From Mesorhizobium sp. LMG 17147 (GTDB taxonomy: Bacteria > Pseudomonadota > Alphaproteobacteria > Rhizobiales > Rhizobiaceae), in assembly GCF_024297145.1 (NCBI RefSeq), contig NZ_JANCTC010000029.1, forward strand, positions 1-43,545: a stretch of DNA of 43,545 bases, written 5' to 3'. The position numbers and the translations under genes are program-made. Positions 32,968 to 42,966 of the stretch are shown here, piece after piece. Under the pieces are notes generated by a model. It had not been told where the DNA came from, did not search any database, and was given only the letters and a program-made list of their open reading frames with translations. Position 1 is the first letter of the stretch; each line of letters starts with the position of its first letter.

Positions 32968-35900
32968 ATGGACGAGCCGCGTCTAGGTCTACGCGGCGCT
33001 TACGAGGCCTTATTCCGATCGCGCGGATTATCGCTCCCTGATGGGCGCCCACTTTATCGCTACCGATTCAGCCGACAAGAGTTCGAGGGCGTTCGGGAGG
33101 TCCTAAAACGCCATGGACCGACCGCGCTGAACGACTCCCATGGTCAGGCTTTGTTCGTTGCTTTCACAGCCGAGTGGTATCGCCGGGAACGCGCCGGGGG
33201 GGCTTGGGACTGGATCAGACCCTTAGCTGTCCTTGGAATTCGATATCACGCGAATGATTCGGCCGCCGACGTGCGCTACGCGGTGGTGCGGGAAGCCGCC
33301 GAAGCTGGCTTGAAACGGTGGCGACGCCCTCAGCCGACCGACGTGCCGCTCCTCTTCGGCGTAGTGCGCGAGGCGGGTTTTCCAGCTGCTGCCATCAAAG
33401 AGGGAACCTTGGGGTTATGGCTGAAGCGCAGCATCTTGGCGATCGAAATGGGCTTCACACCTGCCGAGGCCGTCGCAAGTGAGGCATGGCGGGCGGGCGA
33501 AACGCTTGTTCAGGCGCTGGTGGAGCCAGCCGTGGCGCTGTCCACGGTAATCGTTCGTTTCCGTCAACAATTGCCGCCCCTCCACGAACGAAATGACCGA
33601 GATCCCGTGCTCCACCTGGATTCTGTGGTGCCTGCTTGGCGCAACGATCTGCCTTTTGACTTGGAGGAAGGCGATTTTCGATCTCTGGTGGAAGACTTGG
33701 TCCGGACCCGGCGCGTCGAAGGGGGAGCCCTGGCGGCAAGCCGATTGCTGCGGCGCACCGCCGAAGGGTGGGCGCCGCGGGCCGAACTCACCTTGTCAGG
33801 TGAACTCGACGTGGTCCGAACATCTCCCCAATTGCAGGCAGCGATGGAAGGTGCCACTCGGCTGCGCATCTTTCCGCGGGGTGATCTGCCGGGTTTGAAC
33901 CGGCCCATCGCCGTGCTGGAACAGGTGGAATCAGACGAGGCGACAGCGTGGGAGTCCCGTCCGCTGGTCAAGGCGTTCGAAGTTCCCGCTCGCCTGAACC
34001 AGGCAATTAGGTTGGCGGCAGTTGCAGGGGAGACCTTAGTCGAAGAGTTCACCGCGTTTGCCGGCGAGCCGGTAGACGCGCCTGTCCTCCTCTTCCAGCC
34101 AGATCCTGGCGTCGATTTTGAGAACGCGCTTGAACTAAGATTCATTGGCAGTTCGCCCTTTCGAAGCACTCGGCCATGGCTGGCTATGGCTGTAACGCAG
34201 GAGGCTCGTTCAGCACTGAAGTTCGAACAGCCTCCTTCTGACTTGGGAGACTGCATCCTCGATGGACGCTGTCTTCTGGCCTTCGTCGGGCAAGCTTCGC
34301 TCGACCTTGGTGATGGGCGTCTCACGTGGCGTAGCGCGGCCGAGCGCGAGGATACGAAGCGACTGATCCTCACAGGAGAGACTCTACGGCGGGTGCGCGA
34401 GACGGTGTTCCTAGGGACGCCAAAGGCTTGGCTTTCGGATGGTCAGCATCACACGCTGGTTTCGTCGGAAGACCTAATTTGGCGGTCGTTGGGGAGAGGC
34501 TCGTGGCGTTCTTCGAACAAACACGCGCCCCTGGGCAGGGTCGAGATCGCAATGAGGCGGGGCGGTGAACTGGTCGCTTGGACCTGCGCCGACGTTGCGC
34601 CGCGTGAATTGGTGCTATCGGGAGAACCGCGAACCCACTCGTTGAAAATCGAGAATCTGCTCGGGGCCAGCGTTGCGGCGAAGGGCGGTCAGATCCTTCC
34701 GATCTCCAGGAATGGTGATGACGCGCGCGTCGATCTTCGACTCCACACCCCAGGCGCGATGCTACACGTGGCGCTGCGATGGGACACCCAACTCGACCTA
34801 ACGCTCGCTGATCCGATTGCCGAGCCGCTCCTGTTGACCCCGGACATGCGGCCCGCCGTAAGCCGGGCCCAGATTTCGATCGATCGACTGCATGGGTTCC
34901 GCCTGTTGGCGCCTGGCGGTCGCGACCTATGGCTGGTGGTTCGGCAGGGCGCAGGACAGCCCGTGCAGGCCACGCGTCGTATCGACGGTCTCGTCCCGCT
35001 ATCGGCCTTTCAAGACGAATTGCGGGATCTCCTTGGTAGCTTTCCGGACCTCGATGCGGAGGTGCGCCTGAGCTGGGCCGGTCGAGGTGACCACTTCGCC
35101 GAGATCGCCTGGTACGACGAAGACCAGCCGCTGGTGGCCGAGAAAGGCATTTCGCCGTTCTCGGGCCTTTCGAGTATCCTTGGTTGGAATCTGGATGCGC
35201 TAGCGCTGACGCAGCCTACCGCGAAACTCTCCAACAACCTTCCACGCCTTTCCTTGCAGGAATTGCAGACGCGACTCCTGCAAGAGCTCGGTCCGGGCCC
35301 CTGGCTGATCTTCGGGCGAACCAGTGACGGGACCTCGCTCAGACCGAAGGTGGTCGCCCAACCACCGGGCGACGACGATCGTGGAAGTGCGCTTCGTCTG
35401 GCCTTCAGGATCGCACGACGTGACGCCCGGGACGATGCATTTGCTACAGTGTTAAAGCACCCGGAAGCCTTGAACCGCGCTGATCTCCGCCTCTTGGTCG
35501 ATCTGAGCGTGGCCGCGCGGGATCGCAACGTGCCCGTGCCGGCGATCGATGCCCTGCGGTCACTTTGCCGTGCCCCCCAGGCGGCTCCGTGGATCCTGTC
35601 GACCTGCGACACTCTTGAGGAGCGCGACGCCGTGATCCGGCTACAAAGTGAGTTACCCTTCCTCTGGTGCGCAACGGAAGTCGAGCACTGGGTGTCTGCG
35701 TTTCGAACGAGAATTGACGAGTTGGAGCGCCGCCTGGAACGGTTGGAACTACCGACTGCCGACGCAGGGCGCAATGTGGCGGCCGCCCTCGGCCAAATCG
35801 CTGATCTGGAGCCCGGGCTAGCGACTCATGCGTGGATCACCTTCCTATTGGTCGCGCCACGAGCAGATTTGGAACCCGGCCTCATCGGAAGGCTATGCCG

Positions 35901-36231
35901 GCGTCCGAAGGAAACGCTTCGGGAACTCGCCGAAGCGTTCGTGACTCGTCAGAGTGAGCATCGCGAGCCACCGACCGGATTGCATCTCGCGGGGCTCCTG
36001 CCAGAGCGACGCGAGCTTTGGGAGCGGTACGACCCAGCCTTCGCGGATTTGATCGCTGCTCCCCTAGTGGCGGCGCGAATGGCGGCCGGCAAACTCCATC
36101 AAAACCCGCAGGTTGTCGGACGATGTCGGGCCGCTTGGCTCCACGACCGTCAGCTCTTCGAGAGCGCTCTCGCCGTCGCCCTTGGACGCGAGACTATAGA
36201 CCCCGGCACCACCCAACGAATGGACCTGTGA
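32968..36231 (+). CDS. druH: DruH-like protein of a type III Druantia-like defence system
   Basis: A 1087-aa cytosolic protein. The N-terminal region (PLYRYRFSRQEFEGVREVLK, FVAFTAEWYRRERAGGAWDW) resembles, from memory, the STY4851/ECs_5259 family found beside giant helicases. The middle is mainly beta-strand with many short repeats of Arg/Leu-rich text; the last 350 residues are helical. No catalytic motif, signal or membrane segment is seen. The stop overlaps the helicase start by one nucleotide (TGATG), so the two are translated together. Type III Druantia is defined as DruH plus DruE and blocks phage by an unknown mechanism. The name rests on size, order and partner. Confidence 0.75.
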   Translation: MDEPRLGLRGAYEALFRSRGLSLPDGRPLYRYRFSRQEFEGVREVLKRHGPTALNDSHGQALFVAFTAEWYRRERAGGAWDWIRPLAVLGIRYHANDSAADVRYAVVREAAEAGLKRWRRPQPTDVPLLFGVVREAGFPAAAIKEGTLGLWLKRSILAIEMGFTPAEAVASEAWRAGETLVQALVEPAVALSTVIVRFRQQLPPLHERNDRDPVLHLDSVVPAWRNDLPFDLEEGDFRSLVEDLVRTRRVEGGALAASRLLRRTAEGWAPRAELTLSGELDVVRTSPQLQAAMEGATRLRIFPRGDLPGLNRPIAVLEQVESDEATAWESRPLVKAFEVPARLNQAIRLAAVAGETLVEEFTAFAGEPVDAPVLLFQPDPGVDFENALELRFIGSSPFRSTRPWLAMAVTQEARSALKFEQPPSDLGDCILDGRCLLAFVGQASLDLGDGRLTWRSAAEREDTKRLILTGETLRRVRETVFLGTPKAWLSDGQHHTLVSSEDLIWRSLGRGSWRSSNKHAPLGRVEIAMRRGGELVAWTCADVAPRELVLSGEPRTHSLKIENLLGASVAAKGGQILPISRNGDDARVDLRLHTPGAMLHVALRWDTQLDLTLADPIAEPLLLTPDMRPAVSRAQISIDRLHGFRLLAPGGRDLWLVVRQGAGQPVQATRRIDGLVPLSAFQDELRDLLGSFPDLDAEVRLSWAGRGDHFAEIAWYDEDQPLVAEKGISPFSGLSSILGWNLDALALTQPTAKLSNNLPRLSLQELQTRLLQELGPGPWLIFGRTSDGTSLRPKVVAQPPGDDDRGSALRLAFRIARRDARDDAFATVLKHPEALNRADLRLLVDLSVAARDRNVPVPAIDALRSLCRAPQAAPWILSTCDTLEERDAVIRLQSELPFLWCATEVEHWVSAFRTRIDELERRLERLELPTADAGRNVAAALGQIADLEPGLATHAWITFLLVAPRADLEPGLIGRLCRRPKETLRELAEAFVTRQSEHREPPTGLHLAGLLPERRELWERYDPAFADLIAAPLVAARMAAGKLHQNPQVVGRCRAAWLHDRQLFESALAVALGRETIDPGTTQRMDL

Positions 36232-39200
36232 TGGAAATCGAGAGGCTTCTGGCGCGGCTGCCACGCGATGCTGCAGATGCGATTGTCGGTATGGCTCGAC
36301 TCCGTTCAGTCGATCTCAATCGGCATCTGCGTGAGGGCTTGGGTGCGCGCGCTGGTCAGCCTAACTCGGCCCTCTCCGAACCGTTTGTCGAAGGCGCTTA
36401 TCCCTGGTTGCCGTTAGAGGGCGGTTGGGGCGGATTGCCGGCTGGCCTTTTGCACCCAAGAACGCTCGAAGTTCTGCGTGAAGTCGCATACCCGCCCTAC
36501 ACCCACCAGGTGGACGCTTGGAAGCAGCTTTGCGGCGAACGCGCCGCTTCGGTGATCGTGTCGAGCGGCACAGGCTCAGGGAAGACAGAATGCTTTTTGA
36601 CACCGATTTTGGATGGGCTGGTTCGATCCTCCGATAGCGGTGCAAAACCGCTCGAAGGAGTGCGCGCGCTGATGCTCTATCCGCTCAACGCACTTATCGC
36701 CAGCCAGGAGGAGCGGCTGTCAAAGTGGTTCGCCCCCTTCGGCGGAGCGCTGCGCTACTGCCTCTACAATGGCGACACGCCGGAGAGTGTGCGGAGCACC
36801 GCCGCGCGTGGGGAACCCTGGAAGGTCGCTGATAGGACGACACTCAGGCGCTCGCCTCCGCCGGTTCTTGTCACCAACGTTACCATGCTGGAGTACATGC
36901 TGATCCGGCAGAAGGACGCACCGATCCTGCGGGCGTCACAAGGTACGCTTGACTTCGTGGTACTGGACGAAGCGCACTCATATGTCGGCGCCCAGGCGGC
37001 CGAAATTGCTCTCCTACTACGCCGCGTCGCGCTTGCTTTCGGTCGCAAACCCGAAGAGCTCCGATACGTCGCGACCTCAGCGACGATCGGCGGCCCGGAC
37101 GCCGCCGAGCTACGATCCTTCCTTCGAGATCTGTCAGGCGCACCAGAGCAAAATATTCACGTGGTAAGAGGTGTTAGGGCGTCGCTACCGGCCTCTCCTG
37201 CCCTCAATAGCAATCTCATCGAACTTGACGAGATAGCGGGCATGGAACCGCTCCAGGCCGGTGAGATCTTCGCTAAGTCTGCACCGCTAAGGGTCCTGAG
37301 GGAGCAGTTCAGAGCCGGCGCCATCGTAGGCTGGAGCGGCTGGAGCGCGCAGGCGCGCCAGATCGGCGGCGCGGACGTAGACCCGAGGCGCCTGCTTGTC
37401 GAAGCGTCAAGGGCGAAGGACCCACATTCCGATCCGGCGCTGGCCAGCGCTGGCGGAGACTCAATCCTGCCGGTCCGCCTACACCTCTTCCACCGGACGC
37501 TTTCCGGTCTCTGGGCCTGCGTGAACCCGACCTGTCCCGGGCGGCCCGCCGCATCTGAAGCAGCCGACTGGCACTTCGGCGCCGTCTTCCTCGAATCGCG
37601 AGAGCATTGCTCACACTGCGGATCGCTCGTGCTCGAATGGGCCTATTGCATTCAATGCGGCGATGGTGCGCTCAAGGCTGAAGAAACTGCCGACGGATCG
37701 CATCTTGTGGCCTGGACAGGCGGCACAGGGGACGGTGAGTTCGAGCAAACGCTCGATCGCGACGAAACCTTCGGCGCCGAAGACGACACACAAGACGATG
37801 CGCCGCTGACCACATCCCCGGTCGTGAACCGCCGATATTTAGGGGCGCGCGGGGCACGGCCGTCTCCGATAATCCGCTTCGAGCCAAAAACCGGTGCGAT
37901 CGTCGAGACCGTGGACGGCGCGGGGTTACCAACGACCGCGAGCCGCCACGTAGGTGAGTGTCCATGTTGCGGCTGGGCACCCAAGAAGGTGGACCTCGAG
38001 GCCGGCGTGCTTCGATCGCTCGTCGCGGGTGCGCCCTACTTGATGTCTCAGATCACCCCTGGACTCGTCGGGCACCTATCGCCAAAACCTGACGCTGACG
38101 AGCCCTTGCCGCTCGACGGCCGGCAACTGATTACCTTCACCGATGCGCGGCAGGGCACGGCCCGACACGCGGCGAACTTGCAGGTGGCATCGGAGCGCGG
38201 CTTCGTCCGAAGCTTTCTCTACCACTTTGTGCAGGATCGTCCCGTGCGGGACGACCAGGCCATCGCCGCGATCGAGGCTAAGCTCAAGCGACTGGCCTCC
38301 GACGAGCAGGACGGGATCACTCTCAGCCTCATGGCTGACCTTCGGTTGGCGCGAATCAGGCTCGAAGGGGTCGCCACCCCGAAGGCCTGGCGCCAACTTG
38401 TCGATCGACTCGCCGCTGAGCCCACAATCAACCGCTTTCTCTCGAATCTCTGGGTCGAGCGCGAAGAGACTTTCTCCGACCCAGCGCGGCTCGCTGAATT
38501 CATGCTATATCGGGAGATCATGCGACGGCCCGTCCGCGCCAACAGCGCTGAGACATTGGGCCTTTTGCGCTTGACCATTCCCGGCCTGGACGAGCCCAAC
38601 GTGGTCGTTCCGGCTTCCGCAACGCGCTTAGGGTTGAATGCAGACGACTGGCGCGACCTCGTGCGCCTTCTCCTTACGCATTTTGTCCGAACTAACGTCA
38701 TCCTGGATTTCGACGCTAAACGTTGGATGCGTTGGATTGACCGCCGCCAGAGCCACGTGGAAATGGTACCTTTCGAGCCTGCGCTTCCCTCAAGCCGATA
38801 CGTCCGCTTCTGGCCACACCCCTACGGTCCAAGACCTTCTCGCGTGGTTCGGATGCTTGTCCAGGCGCTTGGTCTCGATCGCGATGATCCAAGCGTTCGG
38901 GATGACTTGAACGAACTTCTGCGGGCAGCATGGTCGACGTTGCAAAGGTTCATGACGGTCAGTCCGAATGGCTTCCGGCTACGGCTCGGCGACATGAATG
39001 TCACGCCGATCGAAAGGGCCTTCTGGTGCCCCAACACTCGACGTCTGGTGGACACGACCTTCCGCGGACTAAGCCCATACGACAAGCTCGGTGTGCACCC
39101 GAAAGCCGAAGCCGTCGACATGCCGACCCTGCCGTTTCCATGGCGCCGTGATGCCCACGGAGGTCGCGTCTCCGATTCAATTCTCGACGACTGGCTAGCG

Positions 39201-42200
39201 ACCGATGAACGTGTCTCGCTCCTGAGGGCCAAGGGGGCCTGGGGCGATCAGCAGGATCGCGCGGCGAGGTTCTCGCCGTGGCTGCGCGCGGCGGAGCACT
39301 CCGCTCAGCAACCGAGTTTCCTGCTCCGCGACTACGAAAACGCCTTCAAATCTGGAAAAGTCAACGTCCTTGGCTGCTCGACCACCATGGAGATGGGCGT
39401 TGACATTGGAAGCATCGAGGCGGTTCTAAACACCAATGCGCCACCGGCGATCGCTAATTACCGGCAGCGTGTCGGCCGGGCGGGACGGGCGCGTCAGCCG
39501 ATCGCTCTTGGCCTGACGATTTGCAAGGATCGACCGCTCGACCGACTCGCGTTCGCAGATCCCGGCGCCTTCCTGGCGCGAGAAGCGCCCGCGCCGGTGG
39601 TCAGTCTCGAAAGCCCAACCATCGCTCGACGTCACGCCCACGCCCTTCTTCTTGCGCGCTTTCTGGCCACTCAGGGCGCCGAACTTCACAAACTGACGAA
39701 TGGCGCCTTTTTCGGCCTCGGACTCAGCGCAGAAGTCCTGAATAACTTGCCTTGGCGTCGCTTCCTAGCATGGCTCGACGCCGCCGCTGCAGGTCTCAAG
39801 ACGATGACATCGGATCTTGAGGAGGTGTTGCGCGGGACCCCCGTGCGACCAGACCCCGACCTCTTCGAAGGTGTCCGGGATACGATCGAGCGCATTCAGT
39901 CGGATTTGAGCGCGGAATGGGACGCACTAAGGGGCGATGAGCCGGATGCCGAAACCTCTGTGGTATCCAAGGCGCGGGACTTCCAACGTCGGAGGCTCCA
40001 GGGAAATTACCTTTTGGGTGAACTCGCCGGTCGCGGATTCCTACCGTCATATGGCTTCCCGAGCGACGTGGTGTCCTTCGTGACGGAGACTGGGGTCGAG
40101 CGACACAAGCGAGAGGACTCTGGCGAGAACCGCTTTAGTTCTCGAGGATACCCATCCCGACAACGCGACATCGCCATATTCGAGTATGCGCCTGGGCGGA
40201 GCTTGGTGGTGGACGGTGTCGTGCGAGAGTCCGCGGGCGTCACGCTGAATTGGAAACGTCCCGCCGATAAGGCCGGTGTGCGGGAGGTGCAAAGCCTTCG
40301 TCAGATGCGCCATTGTCAGTCCTGCGGCGCGTTACTGTCGGCGCCATCCGCCGTGTCTCCCGGCGCCTGCCCCGATTGCGGCAGCTCTGACTTCAAGATC
40401 ATGCGATTCCTCGCTCCAGCCGGTTTTGCCGTCGACGCGGGCTACGAAGTTCATGATGACCCCTCGGACACCGGGACTTCAATGCTCGTCGACCCCTGGG
40501 TCTCGGCGCGCACTCTGGCTTGGCGCGCTCTCCCGGACCCAAACGTCGGGCGCCTCCGGACCGGCTCGGACGGTCTGGTCTTCTGGTTCAATCCAGGTCC
40601 GCACGGCCATGGGTTCGAGGTCTGCCTGCACTGTGGCCGCGCGGAAGCCGAACACCAAGCGGATGGCGCCGGGTCCCTCGCGGGGCACCGTCCACTTCGC
40701 GGAGGCCCCCGTGCGGCCGACGAACGCACCTGCACAGGCGCGCCGGAGATCAACCCCTATGCCGTGGCGCGCCATCTACGACTCGGTCACGAAATTCGAA
40801 CCGACGTCTGCGAAATACAACTCTACGACTGCGCCAGCCGTGAAGTGGCGCTGACGGTGGCTTTGGCGATCAGAGAAGCGGCCGCGCGTCGCCTCGGCGT
40901 GGATGCTGACGAGATGGGCTTTGCGGCGCCTCCCGCCATCCATCCTGCCGGCCAGCGCAATTGGACCGCTGCTGTCTTCGACCGGGCGAGCGGAGGCGCC
41001 GGCTTCTCTGCCACGATAGCTCGTGATCCCATCGGCATACTTAACGAGGCTAGAGACTTGCTGGACTGCAGCAAGTTGGGCCGTTGTGGCGATCCCGATG
41101 CAGTATTCGCCTGCCCTCGCTGCGTGCTCTCGGTTGATAGCCAACATGCGGTCGAAGGCACCGACCGGAGGGCAGCGCATTCCCTACTCACCGCCATTGG
41201 ACGCAGTCTGGACCTTCCCAAGCGCTTCCGACTGTTCGGACCTGCCACCGAATATGAATCCGCACCTCTCCCCCAAGCACTCTCCGACCGCCTTGGGGAC
41301 GATGCGTCGAATACACTGGTCGTGTTCATGTCAGGGCCTCCTGCAGAGTGGGAATTGGAGACTTGGCAAATGGCGCCCGTTCTGGAACGCTGGGGCGCTC
41401 GCGGGCGCGGGGTGCAGATCGCAGTCGACGCGAGCGCGCTGACCGCTACCGATGCCGTCACGCGTCGGAACGTGGTACTATGGGCTCAGCGCGCACGCGT
41501 CGACATCGTAGCGCGAAACGAAGTCGACAACGACGCCTGGCTGGCGGGTGTGGTCTCGACACGTGGGCTAACCGCCTGGGCATCATCGTCTGCATCCGCG
41601 AAGGCCGTGGGTATTGGTTGGGGCTCTGTCTCCGATGCTCCGGTGGTACGAGGTGCAACGGCGCTTGCCGCGCCGCGGGAGCGGCTAGATGTATCCGCCC
41701 TGCTCTCGGCCGGCGGCAGTGAGGCCATTTTCGAGATTGCTGATGAGCTCGACGGACCAGCCGCGGGTTTCGGTGCCCGGCTCAGGGCGCTGTTGCGCGC
41801 GCGCTCGACGGAATTAGCGCAGGTATTCGCTGCCCCGTGTTTGGAGATTCGCTATTCGGACAAGTACCTGTTCAATCCGCTGTCCATCCGTCTCCTGACG
41901 GAAGTGGTCGCCGCCTTCAGCGACTATGACACCAACGTCAAAGTGCAGACTCTCGCCGCCAAGACCGGCGGTGGGGCTCGTACAGGACCGTGGTTGCATA
42001 GGGATTGGGCCGACCTAGTTACGCGTACGGCGGTTATGGAGCAATCGCTTGTCGAGGTGGTGCCGAAAGTGCAGGTGTCACAAGTCCAATCCGCGCCGCA
42101 CCGCCGTCGCCTTGAATTTCGAACGCCGCGTGGCTCTGGCACGATCTTCTTTGATCAGGGAATGGGCTCATGGCGAGTTACCGACGAACACCACGATCAT

Positions 42201-42296
42201 GCTAGCTCAATCTCTGAGCAGGTGACGAGCCTTAAACGACCGTTCTCAGTTCTCAACGGTCTAGATGGGACGTTCCTTGCGGTGAGACTTGACTGA
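36231..42296 (+). CDS. druE: DruE-like giant DEAH helicase with DUF1998 region
   Basis: A 2021-aa protein from the ATG at 36231; the frame upstream is shadow of druH. The first RecA domain has SSGTGSGKTE (111-120, Walker A Lys118), DEAH at 246-249 and VATSATIG. A roughly 600-residue insert holds CxxC-type zinc knuckles near 430-435, 460-463 and 471-474. The second RecA domain has CSTTMEMGVDIGS from 1049 and YRQRVGRAGR at 1077-1086. A zinc knuckle CQSCG/CPDCG follows near 1365-1385, then the Cys-rich DUF1998 region at about 1580-1640 (FACPRCVLSVDSQHA). The last 380 residues are unassigned. Size and domains match Druantia DruE; DISARM splits these parts between two genes. Confidence 0.88.
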   Translation: MEIERLLARLPRDAADAIVGMARLRSVDLNRHLREGLGARAGQPNSALSEPFVEGAYPWLPLEGGWGGLPAGLLHPRTLEVLREVAYPPYTHQVDAWKQLCGERAASVIVSSGTGSGKTECFLTPILDGLVRSSDSGAKPLEGVRALMLYPLNALIASQEERLSKWFAPFGGALRYCLYNGDTPESVRSTAARGEPWKVADRTTLRRSPPPVLVTNVTMLEYMLIRQKDAPILRASQGTLDFVVLDEAHSYVGAQAAEIALLLRRVALAFGRKPEELRYVATSATIGGPDAAELRSFLRDLSGAPEQNIHVVRGVRASLPASPALNSNLIELDEIAGMEPLQAGEIFAKSAPLRVLREQFRAGAIVGWSGWSAQARQIGGADVDPRRLLVEASRAKDPHSDPALASAGGDSILPVRLHLFHRTLSGLWACVNPTCPGRPAASEAADWHFGAVFLESREHCSHCGSLVLEWAYCIQCGDGALKAEETADGSHLVAWTGGTGDGEFEQTLDRDETFGAEDDTQDDAPLTTSPVVNRRYLGARGARPSPIIRFEPKTGAIVETVDGAGLPTTASRHVGECPCCGWAPKKVDLEAGVLRSLVAGAPYLMSQITPGLVGHLSPKPDADEPLPLDGRQLITFTDARQGTARHAANLQVASERGFVRSFLYHFVQDRPVRDDQAIAAIEAKLKRLASDEQDGITLSLMADLRLARIRLEGVATPKAWRQLVDRLAAEPTINRFLSNLWVEREETFSDPARLAEFMLYREIMRRPVRANSAETLGLLRLTIPGLDEPNVVVPASATRLGLNADDWRDLVRLLLTHFVRTNVILDFDAKRWMRWIDRRQSHVEMVPFEPALPSSRYVRFWPHPYGPRPSRVVRMLVQALGLDRDDPSVRDDLNELLRAAWSTLQRFMTVSPNGFRLRLGDMNVTPIERAFWCPNTRRLVDTTFRGLSPYDKLGVHPKAEAVDMPTLPFPWRRDAHGGRVSDSILDDWLATDERVSLLRAKGAWGDQQDRAARFSPWLRAAEHSAQQPSFLLRDYENAFKSGKVNVLGCSTTMEMGVDIGSIEAVLNTNAPPAIANYRQRVGRAGRARQPIALGLTICKDRPLDRLAFADPGAFLAREAPAPVVSLESPTIARRHAHALLLARFLATQGAELHKLTNGAFFGLGLSAEVLNNLPWRRFLAWLDAAAAGLKTMTSDLEEVLRGTPVRPDPDLFEGVRDTIERIQSDLSAEWDALRGDEPDAETSVVSKARDFQRRRLQGNYLLGELAGRGFLPSYGFPSDVVSFVTETGVERHKREDSGENRFSSRGYPSRQRDIAIFEYAPGRSLVVDGVVRESAGVTLNWKRPADKAGVREVQSLRQMRHCQSCGALLSAPSAVSPGACPDCGSSDFKIMRFLAPAGFAVDAGYEVHDDPSDTGTSMLVDPWVSARTLAWRALPDPNVGRLRTGSDGLVFWFNPGPHGHGFEVCLHCGRAEAEHQADGAGSLAGHRPLRGGPRAADERTCTGAPEINPYAVARHLRLGHEIRTDVCEIQLYDCASREVALTVALAIREAAARRLGVDADEMGFAAPPAIHPAGQRNWTAAVFDRASGGAGFSATIARDPIGILNEARDLLDCSKLGRCGDPDAVFACPRCVLSVDSQHAVEGTDRRAAHSLLTAIGRSLDLPKRFRLFGPATEYESAPLPQALSDRLGDDASNTLVVFMSGPPAEWELETWQMAPVLERWGARGRGVQIAVDASALTATDAVTRRNVVLWAQRARVDIVARNEVDNDAWLAGVVSTRGLTAWASSSASAKAVGIGWGSVSDAPVVRGATALAAPRERLDVSALLSAGGSEAIFEIADELDGPAAGFGARLRALLRARSTELAQVFAAPCLEIRYSDKYLFNPLSIRLLTEVVAAFSDYDTNVKVQTLAAKTGGGARTGPWLHRDWADLVTRTAVMEQSLVEVVPKVQVSQVQSAPHRRRLEFRTPRGSGTIFFDQGMGSWRVTDEHHDHASSISEQVTSLKRPFSVLNGLDGTFLAVRLD

Positions 42297-42432
42297 GAGT
42301 CGACTCCTCAAGGAATGCACGGTTCAGCGTGAATGGCGCGTCCGGCCAACTTTGGCGCCTGAAGGCGGCTGTTTTTGCGACGTTCGCCTATAGCGTCGCA
42401 GGCGGCTGCATCCCTAATGAGCACTGAGAACC

Positions 42433-42966
42433 ATGACCTGTGACCATATAGACAACGACGATTATCCCGTTAGTTCACAGCGCAGCAGGATAATGCGTTC
42501 GGTACGGCAAAAGGACACGTCGCCCGAGATGAAAGTGCGATCGGCTCTTCATGCCGCCGGTCTGCGATACCGCCTTCATGTTAAGGGCCTCCCGGGAACG
42601 CCGGATCTCGTTTTTCCCCGGCGAAAGGTCGTGGTATTCGTTCATGGCTGTTTCTGGCATCGCCATCCGGGCTGCCATCTCGCGACCACGCCAAAGTCCA
42701 GGGTCGCGTTCTGGACGGAGAAGTTTAGGCGCAATCGGGAGCGTGACGCCGCTGCTGCGGGCGCACTGCGTTCGCGGGGCTGGGCTGTCGTGGAGGTGTG
42801 GGAATGCGAGATAAAGCGTAACGACTACCTGGAGCCGCTCCTACAAATATTGCGACTGGCGATAGATGCGCGGATGAGCCAACCACACCGCCTTCATCGA
42901 AGCTTTAACGCTAGTCTCAGACGGAAAACTTCCGAATCCGGAACGCGAGGTGCGGAGGGAGGATGA
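42433..42966 (+). CDS. vsr: Very short patch repair (Vsr) endonuclease
   Basis: A 177-aa Vsr nuclease. Vsr nicks 5' of the T in T:G mismatches produced by deamination of 5-methylcytosine at Dcm-type sites. The family motifs are complete: RSRIMRSVRQKDTSPEMKVR, ALHAAGLRYRLHVKGLPGTP, catalytic Asp58 in GTPDLVFP, HGCFWHRHPGCHLATTP and FWTEKFRRNRERD. The C-terminal 25 residues extend past the family and overlap the opposite HNH gene by 50 bp. No cytosine methyltransferase is in the window. It lies 136 bp after druE on the same strand and may share its transcript. Confidence 0.95.
   Translation: MTCDHIDNDDYPVSSQRSRIMRSVRQKDTSPEMKVRSALHAAGLRYRLHVKGLPGTPDLVFPRRKVVVFVHGCFWHRHPGCHLATTPKSRVAFWTEKFRRNRERDAAAAGALRSRGWAVVEVWECEIKRNDYLEPLLQILRLAIDARMSQPHRLHRSFNASLRRKTSESGTRGAEGG

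Noticed and set aside
36231..42296. DISARM (drmA/drmB) or a plain DEAD-box helicase
   Set aside because: In DISARM the helicase and DUF1998 parts are separate genes with methylase and PLD partners. Here one 2021-aa chain has both and follows a large unknown protein, which fits Druantia.
42297..42432. Terminator between druE and vsr (stem TGCGACG/CGTCGCA at 42376-42400)
   Set aside because: The 7-bp stem has an 11-nt loop and no T-run after it; too weak to call.
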